DNA of 64,000 nt from Bacillus sp. PK3_68 (GCF_003600835.1 NZ_NQYC01000001.1:1878001-1942000), one strand, 5' to 3'; numbered from the stretch's first letter, positions 51,071 to 60,915 are shown. Notes: generated from the sequence alone by a model not told the origin. Numbers and translations are program-made.

Positions 51071-51851
51071 TGGCACTCTCCACCTCCTCACCTAAATACG
51101 CTTCAATAACTTTCGGATGATTCCGGATAACCTCTGGCTCGCCCTCAGCAATTAGCTGGCCGTGATCCAGCACATAAATCCGTTCACATATGCCCATTAC
51201 CAGCTTCATATCATGTTCGATCAATAAAATAGTCAAGTTAAATTCTTTACGAATAAAGGCAATTAAGTCCATGAGTTCTGCCGTCTCTTGCGGATTCATC
51301 CCAGCGGCCGGTTCATCAAGCAATAACAGCTTCGGACCGGCTGCCAGCGCTCTCGCAATTTCTAGCCTTCTCTGTTGACCATAAGGGAGATTTTTTGCGA
51401 CCTCATCTTTTAAATGATCTAGTTTAAAAATTTTAAGAAACTGGATTGATTTCTCTTCCATCTCTTTTTCTCCTCTAAAATAAGAGGGAAGACGTAAAAC
51501 GGAACTCCAAATCGAATGCTTAGCAAGGGAGTGATAGGCAACTTTTACGTTATCAAGAACAGAAAGCTCATTAAAGAGGCGAATATTTTGGAAGGTGCGG
51601 CTAATCCCTCCACGGGTAATTTGATAAGGAAGCAAACCATTAATGCGCTTTCCATCAAACCAGATATCACCTTCTGTTGGCACATATACACCTGTGAGCA
51701 AGTTGAAAGTCGTTGTTTTTCCAGCGCCGTTCGGCCCAATCAGCCCAATCAGTTCCCCTTGATGAATTTCGATATTTATGCCTGACACAGCTTTTAAACC
51801 GCCAAATTGAATGCCTGCACCTTCGACATGTAGCAACGGTTTACTTGCCAT
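51063..51851 (-). CDS. livG: Branched-chain amino acid type ABC transporter ATPase LivG
   Basis: This 262-residue ATPase has GPNGAGKTT, LPYGQQRRLEIARAL and LLLLDEPAAGMNP, plus the C-terminal extension typical of LivG. The ATG at 51851 follows AAGGAGGGGACTC and overlaps the livM end by 11 nt. It works as a heterodimer with LivF. Confidence 0.92.
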   Translation of the reverse strand: MASKPLLHVEGAGIQFGGLKAVSGINIEIHQGELIGLIGPNGAGKTTTFNLLTGVYVPTEGDIWFDGKRINGLLPYQITRGGISRTFQNIRLFNELSVLDNVKVAYHSLAKHSIWSSVLRLPSYFRGEKEMEEKSIQFLKIFKLDHLKDEVAKNLPYGQQRRLEIARALAAGPKLLLLDEPAAGMNPQETAELMDLIAFIRKEFNLTILLIEHDMKLVMGICERIYVLDHGQLIAEGEPEVIRNHPKVIEAYLGEEVESANA

Positions 51852-52791
51852 ATGAGTCCCCTCCTTTCGCATTTGTCCATTTGCCAAAGTAATCCGTAAT
51901 CTCTTTTGTTCCCATCAATCCTTGAGGGCGATATAACATGACAATGACAAGTACAAGACTATAAATAATCATGCGCGTTTCCGGGTAGTCCTGCAGGAAA
52001 GTAGAGACAATCGTTAATAAGATCGCTGAAATAACAGCTCCCGACAAACTGCCGAGACCACCTAAAACAACAAAAATCAAGATATCAAAAGACTTTAGAA
52101 AACCAAAGTTTGTCGGCTGAATGATATAGAAGTTATGAGCATACAGCCCGCCGGCAATCCCAGCAAAAAAGGAGCCAAGAGCAAAAGCAACGACCTTATA
52201 GTATGTCGTATTAATCCCCATTGCATCTGCCGCGATTTCATTTTCTCTAATGGCAATACAGGCACGTCCATGCCGTGAGTTCGTAAAGTTCACAATAACG
52301 ACAATAGTAATCAAAAGACAAATAAAAGTATATGTCCAATCTGTAAAGTGGGAAACCTGCATTCCTGCAGCCCCGCCAACATAATCAATATTTAGAAAAA
52401 CAATCCGGATAATCTCTGCAAATCCCAATGTAGCAATAGCCAGGTAATCTCCTTTTAAACGCAGGCTCGGAATTCCAACCATTAAGCCTGCTAAAGCAGC
52501 GACAATTCCGCCTACAATTAATGCGGCCACAAAAGGAAATTCCAATTTCATCGTAAAGATAGCAGAAATGTAAGCGCCTACAGCCAGAAATCCGGCATGC
52601 CCGATCGAGAATTGACCGGTAATTCCTATAACTAAATGCAGACTGACTGCTAAGATAATATTGATAGCTATAAATATTAACGTATTAGCATAGAACGGAT
52701 TTAATGATCCGGAATTAATTAAAAATTGTACAACTCCATAAATCACTATTGAGAGAATAATAAATAACCAAAACCCTTTAGCTTTTTTCAT
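51841..52791 (-). CDS. livM: Branched-chain amino acid type ABC permease LivM
   Basis: This 316-residue permease has eight to ten helices, with GIPSLRLKGDYLAIATLGFAE and RENEIAADAMGINTTYYKV as family hallmarks. The ATG at 52791 fits AGGTGGGG; a GTG 9 nt upstream is less well spaced. It lies 9 nt after the livH stop. Confidence 0.9.
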   Translation of the reverse strand: MKKAKGFWLFIILSIVIYGVVQFLINSGSLNPFYANTLIFIAINIILAVSLHLVIGITGQFSIGHAGFLAVGAYISAIFTMKLEFPFVAALIVGGIVAALAGLMVGIPSLRLKGDYLAIATLGFAEIIRIVFLNIDYVGGAAGMQVSHFTDWTYTFICLLITIVVIVNFTNSRHGRACIAIRENEIAADAMGINTTYYKVVAFALGSFFAGIAGGLYAHNFYIIQPTNFGFLKSFDILIFVVLGGLGSLSGAVISAILLTIVSTFLQDYPETRMIIYSLVLVIVMLYRPQGLMGTKEITDYFGKWTNAKGGDSYGK

Positions 52792-52800
52792 CTGCCCCAC

Positions 52801-53676
52801 CTACACTTTCTCTCTAGTATTTTTGCCAAAGAGGCCCGATGGTTTAAAAATAAGAATTAATATTAAGATGATAAAGGCGGCGGCATCTCTCCACAGTGAA
52901 TAACCGAAGGCACTGACGATTGTTTCAACTACTCCAAGCACAAGTCCGCCAACCATCGCTCCCGGAATGATACCAATTCCGCCTAATACTGCCGCTACGA
53001 ATGCCTTTAAGCCTGGAATAACTCCCATCAATGGATCAATCTTTGTGTAATAAGTTCCAAAAATGACTCCGGCTGCCCCTGCTAGTGCTGAGCCGATTGC
53101 AAATGTAAAAGAAATGGTTCGGTCAACGTTGATCCCCATCAATCGGGCTGCTTCTGCATCGTAAGAAACCGCACGCATAGCTTTTCCCATTTTTGTGCGA
53201 TGAACGATAAATTGTAAGATAATCATAAGAATAATAGAAACAGAAAGAATTAATAAAGACTGGCTGCTAATGTTTACTCCAAAAATCTCAAATGTCTTGC
53301 TGGGAAAAACGTTAGGATAAGCTTCCGGCTGGGCTCCTCGAATATAAATAACCCCGTATTGAATAAAAAGTGATACCCCGATAGCTGTAATCAGAGCAGC
53401 AATTCTGGTGGCATTGCGAAGGCGTTTATAAGCTACCCTTTCGATAACGACTCCCACTACAGCACAAACCGCCATAGCAAGCAAAAGGGCCGGCAGAAAA
53501 CTTAACCCCCAGCCGCCAATCGCGTAAAATCCAATAAATGCTCCGATCATGAATACTTCCCCATGGGCGAAGTTAATTAATTTAATGATTCCATAAACCA
53601 TCGTATAGCCAAGGGCTATTAATGCATAGATACTGCCGAGTGATATACCGTTGACAATCTGCTGTACCCATTCCAT
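52801..53676 (-). CDS. livH: Branched-chain amino acid type ABC permease LivH
   Basis: This 291-residue permease starts MEWVQQIVNGISLGSIYALI, a classical LivH start. The ATG at 53676 follows AAAGGAGTGAG, whereas upstream in-frame codons are unsupported. Typical segments are LINFAHGEVFMIGAF and VLGGIGIIPGAMVGG. Confidence 0.92.
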   Translation of the reverse strand: MEWVQQIVNGISLGSIYALIALGYTMVYGIIKLINFAHGEVFMIGAFIGFYAIGGWGLSFLPALLLAMAVCAVVGVVIERVAYKRLRNATRIAALITAIGVSLFIQYGVIYIRGAQPEAYPNVFPSKTFEIFGVNISSQSLLILSVSIILMIILQFIVHRTKMGKAMRAVSYDAEAARLMGINVDRTISFTFAIGSALAGAAGVIFGTYYTKIDPLMGVIPGLKAFVAAVLGGIGIIPGAMVGGLVLGVVETIVSAFGYSLWRDAAAFIILILILIFKPSGLFGKNTREKV

Positions 53677-53795
53677 GATTCTCACTCCTTTTAAACAAAC
53701 TTTTGCATCCTGTTTATTTTTACCGACGAAAAAACTGAAATGGGAGGATGCTCCTCCCATTTCTCACATACTAGCATGATGGACAATTGTTCATA

Positions 53796-54992
53796 TTAAG
53801 GGTTAATTTTTGTTTTAAAGACTTGCTTGCCATCTTTGTACTCTAGAACAGTTGCCGTTTTGATCGGGTTGTGATTTTCATCAATCGTAAAGTTACCAGA
53901 AACGAGTGACAGATCTTTTGTTTCTGCTAGAGCGTCTTTAATTTTTGTTGAATCAGTGCTTCCCGCACGCTTGATTGCGTCCGCCAACAGATATACAGAA
54001 TCATAACCAAGAGCATTAAACGCATCTGGTGATTGATCTTTATTCTTAGCCTTAAATGCTTCTACGAATTTTTGAATCTTTTCATCTGGGTCTCCAGAAG
54101 AATAATGGTTGGTGATAAATGTGTTATTTAACGCATCAGCACCGGCTAATTCAATAAGCTTTGGTGAATCCCAGCCATCGCCGCCCATAAATGGCGCTTT
54201 AATGCCCATTTCACGTGCTTGCTTGATAATTAATCCAACTTCCTCATAGTATCCAGGAATAAATACGAATTCCGGATTCGCTGCTTTAATGCGTGTTAAC
54301 GTAGAGCGGAAATCAGTATCCTTAGCTACGTATGCTTCTTCCGCGACAACTTTTCCGCCGGCTTTCTCAAAAGTCTCTTTAAAAGAAGCAGCTAGGCCTT
54401 TTGCATAGTCACTTGCACTATCTGCAAAGATGGCGGCATTTTTCACTTTTAAATCTTTAGCTGCAAAGTTGGCAGCCACTGTTCCTTGGAATGGATCAAT
54501 AAAGCATGTACGGAAAATAAACTCATTTACTTTATTGTTTGTCCCTACTGTCACGTTAGGGCTCGTGCCCGAAGGAGTGAGAAGAACCGTTTTGTTATCA
54601 TCAGCTATTTGAACTTGCGCTACAGAGTTACCGCTTGTTGCCGCTCCGATAATAGCTGTTACTTTTTCCTGGCTTGTCAGCTTGATCGCCGCGTTGGTTG
54701 CTTCCGCTGCATCCGATTTATTATCTATTTTAACTACTTCGATCTTTTTACCGTCAATCCCGCCATCTTTGTTGATTTCTTCAACAGCGAGGTCTACTCC
54801 CTTGCCAATGGATTGTCCATAAGAAGCTACTGCTCCTGATAATTCGAGGTTGGCTCCGATTTTAATGACATCTCCGCCACCGCCAGAACCACCGCTTCCT
54901 GATTCTCCGCCTGCACAACCAGATAATATACCCGCTACTAAAGTCGCAGACAAAAGCATGTGAGGAAGCTTTTTCTTTAATCTCTTTCTCAT
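53796..54992 (-). CDS. livJ: Branched-chain amino acid type substrate-binding lipoprotein LivJ
   Basis: This 398-residue lipoprotein has signal peptide and lipobox GILSGC and a glycine-rich linker (GGESGSGGSGGGG), then a Peripla_BP_6 domain (IKIGANLELSGAVASYGQS). It captures the amino acid or amide outside the cell. The ATG at 54992 follows AGGGGGATT. It belongs to the same fold family as the sensor domain of the sigma-54 activator at 13.5-15.8 kb, though they are not close. It is the first gene of the operon, 119 nt before livH. Confidence 0.92.
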   Translation of the reverse strand: MRKRLKKKLPHMLLSATLVAGILSGCAGGESGSGGSGGGGDVIKIGANLELSGAVASYGQSIGKGVDLAVEEINKDGGIDGKKIEVVKIDNKSDAAEATNAAIKLTSQEKVTAIIGAATSGNSVAQVQIADDNKTVLLTPSGTSPNVTVGTNNKVNEFIFRTCFIDPFQGTVAANFAAKDLKVKNAAIFADSASDYAKGLAASFKETFEKAGGKVVAEEAYVAKDTDFRSTLTRIKAANPEFVFIPGYYEEVGLIIKQAREMGIKAPFMGGDGWDSPKLIELAGADALNNTFITNHYSSGDPDEKIQKFVEAFKAKNKDQSPDAFNALGYDSVYLLADAIKRAGSTDSTKIKDALAETKDLSLVSGNFTIDENHNPIKTATVLEYKDGKQVFKTKINP

Positions 54993-55109
54993 AATAATCC
55001 CCCTATTTTCTGATTTTTCTAACAAATGAAAGCGGTACATTGTAACTCTCTCCTTCTTTCATCATTAGTAAAAAATCAAATATTTAGTATTACACAATAG
55101 TATTTTAAT

Positions 55110-55133
55110 CTAAACTAACTATTTAGTCTAGAC
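55110..55133 (-). promoter_or_regulatory. Candidate operator upstream of livJ
   Basis: CTAAA-N7-TTTAG (55110-55126) is immediately followed by the palindrome GTCTAGAC (55126-55133), about 120 nt before the livJ start and near an AT-rich promoter-like region. This suggests a dimeric regulator site. The protein is unknown. Confidence 0.35.
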
Positions 55134-55542
55134 TTAATTTTCTTTTAATTAATATATTTCTGAATCTTTATTAATATACAACTTTTATTTTTAAACCACA
55201 CTATCTACCTAGTGAAATTCCTTTAAAAACCATTGCCAAACGACAATACTACAAAAGTAACCGTTTCTTGATCTTTAAGAAAATCAAAAAAGCCACTCCC
55301 TCTCATTTACTGTACATAGTTTCATATACTCTGCTTCTTTTGCTTTAATGCTGTGCACAAGAAAAATAAAATGATAGACAGATGACCACTAGTTATATCC
55401 GAAGCTGGCTGCCGCTCCCTCTGTCTTTTCTTCTTCCAAATCTGTGATCATTATTATTTACTTATCTAAAACAGACTTTCTTGGGCAACTCTTTCATATC
55501 ATAGTAGAACAATAGCAAAAATTTACTGGAGGGAGTACTTGT
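55134..55542. other. Interval between livJ and dedA
   Basis: No gene was recognised. It presumably carries the upstream part of the liv promoter region and the dedA promoter. Confidence 0.4.
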
Positions 55543-56184
55543 ATGCAAAGCTGGATGGTTGAAATGATGGAGCAGTATGGTTACGTCGGTATTTTCCTCT
55601 TAATCGCGTTTGAAAATATATTCCCCCCTATTCCCTCTGAGGTCATTCTCACTTTCGGCGGGACGATGACCACTTTCTCAACGCTAACAGTTCCGGGGGT
55701 CGTATTGGCGGCTACAGCAGGGTCGCTTACCGGAGCAGTTATCTTATATAAAATCGGCAATTTGCTTGATGTAGGGCGTCTCGAGAAAATCATTGACCGA
55801 TGGGGTCGTATTCTTCATCTGGATAAAAAAGATATTTACAAAGCGGACCGATGGTTTAACGATTATGGCTATTGGACAGTTCTCGTCTGCCGGGTTATTC
55901 CACTCGTCCGCAGTCTTATTTCTATCCCTGCCGGTATGGCACGGATGAGGTTTTCATTGTTTCTGTTTTTGACCTCTGTCGGTACATTTGTCTGGAATCT
56001 TCTTCTTGTCTCGGCAGGTGCCTTTTTTGGCGAGTCGTGGGAAAAGATTGTTCTCTTTTTGGACATGTATGCCAATATTATTTATGCACTGATCGGCTCA
56101 TCACTAACATGTTTCCTGTTTTTTCTTCTATTTAAAAGAAGAAATAAAAAGAGAGTACATCTCTTGAGGCACTCTTTTTTATAA
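55543..56184 (+). CDS. DedA family membrane protein
   Basis: This 213-residue DedA/SNARE-associated family protein has about five helices. Hallmarks are FENIFPPIPSEVILTFGG and CRVIPLVRSLISIPAGMARM. DedA proteins are lipid scramblases needed for membrane homeostasis, and some recycle undecaprenyl phosphate or phosphatidylethanolamine. The GGAGGGAG site is strong, and an AAAGAG/CTCTTT hairpin overlaps the stop codon. Confidence 0.92.
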   Translation: MQSWMVEMMEQYGYVGIFLLIAFENIFPPIPSEVILTFGGTMTTFSTLTVPGVVLAATAGSLTGAVILYKIGNLLDVGRLEKIIDRWGRILHLDKKDIYKADRWFNDYGYWTVLVCRVIPLVRSLISIPAGMARMRFSLFLFLTSVGTFVWNLLLVSAGAFFGESWEKIVLFLDMYANIIYALIGSSLTCFLFFLLFKRRNKKRVHLLRHSFL

Positions 56185-56333
56185 AAATAGTTGATTATTG
56201 ATTTTCGCTGCAAGCGGGCGGTCTGTGAGCCTCTTCGTCGCGCGCTCCTATAGGGTCTAACCAGAGCTCACTTTTTCCGTTGAAGTCGCCGCCTTCCACT
56301 ACAATCAACTAGTGTATTCAGCTTTAATAGGTC

Positions 56334-58220
56334 CTATAAAATAGTAATGTCACCTGCAACAATGAGGGCTTTTAGTGTTAGCAGCAATTCATAGCTTACT
56401 TGCGGATCTCGCAAATCTTTATCAAGCAAGGATTCTATTTTTTCAACCCGGTAGCGCAATCCACTCATCGAAAGGGACAAGTCATTCATGGTTTTCTCAA
56501 GATTTCCACCATTGCTTAAAAATATATAAAGTGTTTTAACAAGCTCATTCTTCTTTGCTCCCTCACTTTCAAAGAGCGGCCCTAATAAATAATGAGCCTT
56601 CTGCTTCACAGCTTCCTTATCTTGCGAGCTTAGCAAGATCCCTGTTACTCCTAAATTTTCAAAGAGAAAGAGTGTTTCGTTGTGTGCGCCAATCTTCAAA
56701 GCAATGATTGCTTCCTTATAGTAAGTAGCAGCTTGCTCAATTTGTTTTCCTTTTGTGCTCACGCCCATTCGAAACAAATAAGCTGGGTATACGCCACCGA
56801 GATGGTCAATGAGACAACTGCATAATTCAGGAAGCTTTTTCTCTGTCGTTAGAGAATCTGTTTGAATGAGCAAAATAATGTTTCCATCTCGCTGACCAGT
56901 TACAAGCTGGACTTTTTGGCGCTTAAAATAGTGAAAGATTGTTTCCATTAATTGTTCATGAAAAAACAGTTCATTAACCGGATGGCTTTGTCTGCTCTGA
57001 TAAGTTAATACAATCATCCGGAAAGACAGGCTCAAATCAATATTCATATAGCCGCCCCGCTTTAATATTTCTTGTTTCGACGGAAAGTAACCATTTAGTA
57101 TTTGTTCAAGAAAATGTCCTTTCATTCTTTCCATTGCTTCAAAGCTCGTTTTTTCATTTAATAGATAAAGAGAGCAAACGGTAGCTGCCCGCTCTAATAT
57201 CATTGAATCAACCTTAGGAAAGTCCCTAACACTGGTTTCATAAATGAATGAACAATAGCCCAATATCTTTTTTTGCAGCCGGATCGGAGTAATTAAACGC
57301 TGGTGCTGCTCATCCTTTAGTCTTTTCGTTTCTTTAATCGTTACCTTATCATCGCCTTGATGTAGCAGCTCTTTAAAGCCAGCCTCTATCTTTGCATATT
57401 CCTCATCTGTTATCCCAGCACAAGCAAGCTTCTCAAAGTAAGTGTTTTCGATTAGGAGAGGACAACTTGTTGTTTCATAAACAGCTGCTGCAATAGACTG
57501 CAAATCATTTCCATTGATAACTTCTTCTGTCAGCCTTTCATGAATGATCGCTGCCTTTTCTAAGTTGTTGCGTTCTTCAAGCAACATATTGTAAGCAACT
57601 TCCAGTTCCTTTACAATTGTCTGATTCTCATAATAATTTAATTCTTCATCCGCTTTTCCCTGCCAACAATGAAGAGACTTGCCAATATAACGGCATACGG
57701 GATCTCCAGTCCCTTTGCAAGCAATTTCTTTAAAAATAACTGTGTGTCCGCAGACTGTCGAATAGTACCCGCTTGCATAGCCGATCAGTGTATGGCAAAC
57801 AGGATGCTTTTCCACACCAAACTGTTTACTATTTTCCTCTGCTTCGTATGAGCTGTACCATATTCCTTCAACATGCACATCCTCTACCTTCTTATCGGGA
57901 TGAAAGTGAATTTGGAATTTCGTTGTCTTTGCTTTCGTGTAACCCTTCAATGCGTGAAAAACGGACCCCTGTCTTAACACTTCTTCTATGGAAGAAAAGT
58001 CCTTTTTTAACGCTCGCTTCGCATCATTGACTCCAAGGTTCCAACCATAGCGAATAAGAAACCCTTTCATCCGTTCATTCCCGATGTTTTCTGCCAAGTC
58101 TTTACGAAGCGTGCCAAAAACAGCGGAAGAGGTCAGAACGATTCTTTCATCATCCAACTGTATAATCCCCTCTCGTTCTGACAGATGGAGGGAAGTCTCG
58201 GGAAAGGTCTGATTACTCAT
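56334..58220 (-). CDS. XylR_N-V4R-PucR chimeric transcriptional regulator
   Basis: This 628-residue regulator begins with an XylR_N/aromatic effector domain (about 15-115), followed by a V4R domain (about 130-205) with the metal-binding cysteine and histidine pattern in HPVCHTLIGYASGYYSTVCG and DPVCRYIG. A coiled coil (about 215-240) follows. From about 240 the protein resembles PucR/CdaR regulators (GAF-like and GGDEF-like parts, then HTH_30 near residues 565-620: NLEKTMNDLSLSMSGLRYRV). In XylR/DmpR the same sensor drives a sigma-54 AAA+ domain; no AAA+ motif is present here. It lies 35 nt downstream of hpaB on the same strand and probably activates it in response to an aromatic compound. 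Confidence 0.88.
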   Translation of the reverse strand: MSNQTFPETSLHLSEREGIIQLDDERIVLTSSAVFGTLRKDLAENIGNERMKGFLIRYGWNLGVNDAKRALKKDFSSIEEVLRQGSVFHALKGYTKAKTTKFQIHFHPDKKVEDVHVEGIWYSSYEAEENSKQFGVEKHPVCHTLIGYASGYYSTVCGHTVIFKEIACKGTGDPVCRYIGKSLHCWQGKADEELNYYENQTIVKELEVAYNMLLEERNNLEKAAIIHERLTEEVINGNDLQSIAAAVYETTSCPLLIENTYFEKLACAGITDEEYAKIEAGFKELLHQGDDKVTIKETKRLKDEQHQRLITPIRLQKKILGYCSFIYETSVRDFPKVDSMILERAATVCSLYLLNEKTSFEAMERMKGHFLEQILNGYFPSKQEILKRGGYMNIDLSLSFRMIVLTYQSRQSHPVNELFFHEQLMETIFHYFKRQKVQLVTGQRDGNIILLIQTDSLTTEKKLPELCSCLIDHLGGVYPAYLFRMGVSTKGKQIEQAATYYKEAIIALKIGAHNETLFLFENLGVTGILLSSQDKEAVKQKAHYLLGPLFESEGAKKNELVKTLYIFLSNGGNLEKTMNDLSLSMSGLRYRVEKIESLLDKDLRDPQVSYELLLTLKALIVAGDITIL

Positions 58221-58255
58221 GCACCATCACCTGCTTTTCTTGCATGGTTTAATTA

Positions 58256-59767
58256 TCACTCTGTGCCAACCGGGCTTTTGTGTGCATTTACCCATGTGTC
58301 AGTCGTCCATCCAGAAAGATCGTATTCACTCATTGCCTGATCAACAAATGCTTTGTACTTTGCCGTTTGACCTGACAACTCAGCATTTCTAAGCGTCTCC
58401 AGCCGAATATTCTCATGGTTTCCGACGTAATTGAGCTCGTACAACTCGTTGCGACCACCAAACTCTGTGCCGAGGGCATCCCAAATCAATTTCATGAGTT
58501 TTACTCGTTCTAACGCATCAATTCCCGTTCCCTTATAATATTGGTCCAGGTACTGGCGGATTTCCGGATTTTCAAAGTCTTTCGCGCTGGATGGAAGTTG
58601 AATCAACCCTCCCGCTACTACTGTTTCAAAGATCTCTTTTACTCTTGGCCACACCATTGGAGCCAGAACCCGGTAAGCTGCGGCCGATTGTCCATTCGGA
58701 AGAACAACGCCGTTGTCTCCCTTTTCTGGATCTGTTGCCATAGCCGTGGAAAGTGACCAGAACATATTTCTCCAGGCGAGCACCTGGCCAATATTCGCTT
58801 GCACTCCTCTGAACCCTTTTGTACCGGATGCCTCTGTCGCTTTCATTAATAAGCCTGCCATGAAGTCCAGCTTCACTGCAAAGCGAGTGCACCCATGAAA
58901 CGTATACCGATTCATCCAGCCGGTTTTGCCGCGAAAGCCGTTTGCAATTTCCACATTCCGGTAAGCGAGTACATTTTCCCACGGTACGAAAACCCGGTCA
59001 AGTACGATAACGGCATCATTTTCATCAAAACGGCTTGATAAGGGATAATCAAACGGAGTACCTAACTTTGCTGCTATCAGCTCATATGATTGCCGGCTAA
59101 TTATCTTCAGCCCTGGTGCGTTCATTTCAACGAAGAAAATTAAAGCGTGGTCAAGATCATCCTTCGCCAGATCAACGGGCGAATAGTTTGCGACAAAATT
59201 ATAATTGGTAATGGCGGCCGATGTACCGACCATTTTGGCACCGCTTACAATGATGCCATTATCCCGTTCTTCTACTACACGAACAAAGACATCTTGATTC
59301 TCATGAAGCGGTTTGGACCGGTCCATTTGCGGATTAATAATCGTATGATTACAAAATGGCACTTCCTTCGTTGTTTTTTCATACCATCGGCGTGCATTGT
59401 CTTCAAACCCTTTATAAAAGTTAGCATATGGTTTCAAATGAGCAGTAAAGGCTGCTTTATAATCAGGTGTCCTGCCCATAAACCCGTAGCTTAACTTGGA
59501 CCATTCAGCGATGGCATCCCGGGCCTCCAGCAGTTCCTGGGCACTTGTAGACGGTTTAAAAAACTTTTGTGTTAAATGCCCCTCCTTTGTTTTTGTTGTT
59601 AAAATCGAGGCTGTGTCCGGTTGATGAAGTGCATCATACAAACGAGCCATCGATCTTACGGAATTTTGATAAGCCGGATGAATCGTGACATCCTCAATTT
59701 TTTCTCCATTTAAGTAAATAACACGTCCATCTCGCAGACTCTCAATATACTCCTGGCCATTCATCAT
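58256..59767 (-). CDS. hpaB: 4-hydroxyphenylacetate 3-monooxygenase, oxygenase component
   Basis: This 503-residue flavin-dependent monooxygenase of the HpaB family starts MMNGQEYIESLRDGRVIYLN. Motifs include FMGRTPDYKAAF, VGTSAAITNYNFVANYSP and the substrate/FAD region NRYTFHGCTRFAVKLDF. It hydroxylates 4-hydroxyphenylacetate or a related phenol ortho to the hydroxyl, using FADH2 from a separate reductase (HpaC), which is not in the window. The ATG at 59767 follows GGAGG; a start 15 nt upstream would leave no site. No ring-cleavage genes are present in the visible region. Confidence 0.92.
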   Translation of the reverse strand: MMNGQEYIESLRDGRVIYLNGEKIEDVTIHPAYQNSVRSMARLYDALHQPDTASILTTKTKEGHLTQKFFKPSTSAQELLEARDAIAEWSKLSYGFMGRTPDYKAAFTAHLKPYANFYKGFEDNARRWYEKTTKEVPFCNHTIINPQMDRSKPLHENQDVFVRVVEERDNGIIVSGAKMVGTSAAITNYNFVANYSPVDLAKDDLDHALIFFVEMNAPGLKIISRQSYELIAAKLGTPFDYPLSSRFDENDAVIVLDRVFVPWENVLAYRNVEIANGFRGKTGWMNRYTFHGCTRFAVKLDFMAGLLMKATEASGTKGFRGVQANIGQVLAWRNMFWSLSTAMATDPEKGDNGVVLPNGQSAAAYRVLAPMVWPRVKEIFETVVAGGLIQLPSSAKDFENPEIRQYLDQYYKGTGIDALERVKLMKLIWDALGTEFGGRNELYELNYVGNHENIRLETLRNAELSGQTAKYKAFVDQAMSEYDLSGWTTDTWVNAHKSPVGTE

Positions 59768-60137
59768 AATAAAAACCTCCATTTGTCAGAAAATTCTTTC
59801 TGTTATCCTTATCATAATGAATGTTCCGTTATTTTCCTACAACAAAGACTTACTAAAAAATAATAATTATTAAACACTTTTTGTTTGATAACTTCAGAAC
59901 CAGAATAGTAAACCATCCATATAACGTTCATGCTAATTAAAAATTCCGAAAAAACTGGATCTGAAAGAGTAGAAAAACTATCCTTTCAGATCCAGCTTTC
60001 TTTCTATCTTAATAATTAAGCCTCCATATACACCTCTATAGCCTGTACACCACGACTAAGACCGCTTTGCTTTGTGCTGTTAAAATAAATAACTGAACAT
60101 TCTCCTCCGACAACACTTATTAAGAATGAAATATTAT
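59768..60137. other. Interval upstream of hpaB with terminator and a coding-like fragment
   Basis: The hpaB promoter should lie at 59790-59950; an AT-rich palindrome TAATAATTATTA is at about 59861-59872. On the minus strand 60016-60142 reads in one frame as a coding-like 42-codon stretch (GGECSVIYFNSTKQSGLSRG, ending VYMEA) without a usable start codon, overlapping the end of the transferase gene. It may be a remnant. Confidence 0.4.
59955..59995 (-). terminator. Terminator downstream of the phosphopantetheinyl transferase
   Basis: CTGGATCTGAAAG pairs with CTTTCAGATCCAG, and TTTTTTCGG follows on the minus strand. Confidence 0.85.
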
Positions 60138-60836
60138 TTAATTTCTTGTACCGCTTTTAACAAAATAGGCCGTTAGTTCGTCTAGGCAAATCTTTTCAAA
60201 GAGAAGATTCATCGGTTTCACAGAAGAATAACAAACTGAACAGCGATAGGCGCGGGACAGGTTTGCGTAAGCAAACTTCCATGTTCCAGCTAATTCAGCA
60301 GGTAATCGTAAAACAGGCGGGTTGGATAGTTCAAATTCAACAGCTGTAAGCGAACCTCCTGTCAGCCCTGTTCCTTCTGCTTTGAAAAAAGACTCCTTCA
60401 GTGTCCAGTAGGTATATAACGCTGATAATTTTTCCTCCTCACTTTCTCTTGTCTGAAAAAAACGATGTTCATTTGGACTAAGAAACTCTGTCGCGACCGC
60501 AAAATCTATTTGACGGATCTTTTCTATATCAATGCCAATCCTGCCATTTGGGTGAACAGCACAAGCGATAAATTCCTCGGAATGAGAAATGCTTATCTGT
60601 CCCTCAAAATTCGCAACATAAGGTTTGCCATTCGCCGCTCTTTTTATCGGTTGATCTATAATTTGGTGACGTTCTGCTAAGTACCGGGCTAGTAAAGTGC
60701 CAATTAAAGAATTAATCTGATCTTCCTTCTTTCGATAACGAAGAATATAACTCTTCTCCTCATCTGTTAAAACAGAGTAAAGAGCAAATGGAATCAGTTC
60801 TATATCTGTTCTTTCGACAATAAAAAGCTCAATCAA
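60138..60836 (-). CDS. Sfp-type 4'-phosphopantetheinyl transferase
   Basis: This 232-residue transferase attaches the phosphopantetheine arm of coenzyme A to carrier domains. The magnesium-binding motif GRIGIDIEKIRQID and the WTLKESFFKAEGTG motif are intact. It starts with TTG after AAGGAG. It is 183 nt downstream of a nonribosomal peptide synthetase gene on the same strand, separated by a strong terminator, so it may have its own promoter; its natural partner is the carrier domain of that synthetase. Confidence 0.92.
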   Translation of the reverse strand: MIELFIVERTDIELIPFALYSVLTDEEKSYILRYRKKEDQINSLIGTLLARYLAERHQIIDQPIKRAANGKPYVANFEGQISISHSEEFIACAVHPNGRIGIDIEKIRQIDFAVATEFLSPNEHRFFQTRESEEEKLSALYTYWTLKESFFKAEGTGLTGGSLTAVEFELSNPPVLRLPAELAGTWKFAYANLSRAYRCSVCYSSVKPMNLLFEKICLDELTAYFVKSGTRN

Positions 60837-60915
60837 TGCGCTTAGCTCCTTAAAAATATTAAATTAGTAGCATAAGGGGACATCTTATCGATAGGATCCC
60901 CGGACCAAGAAAAAA

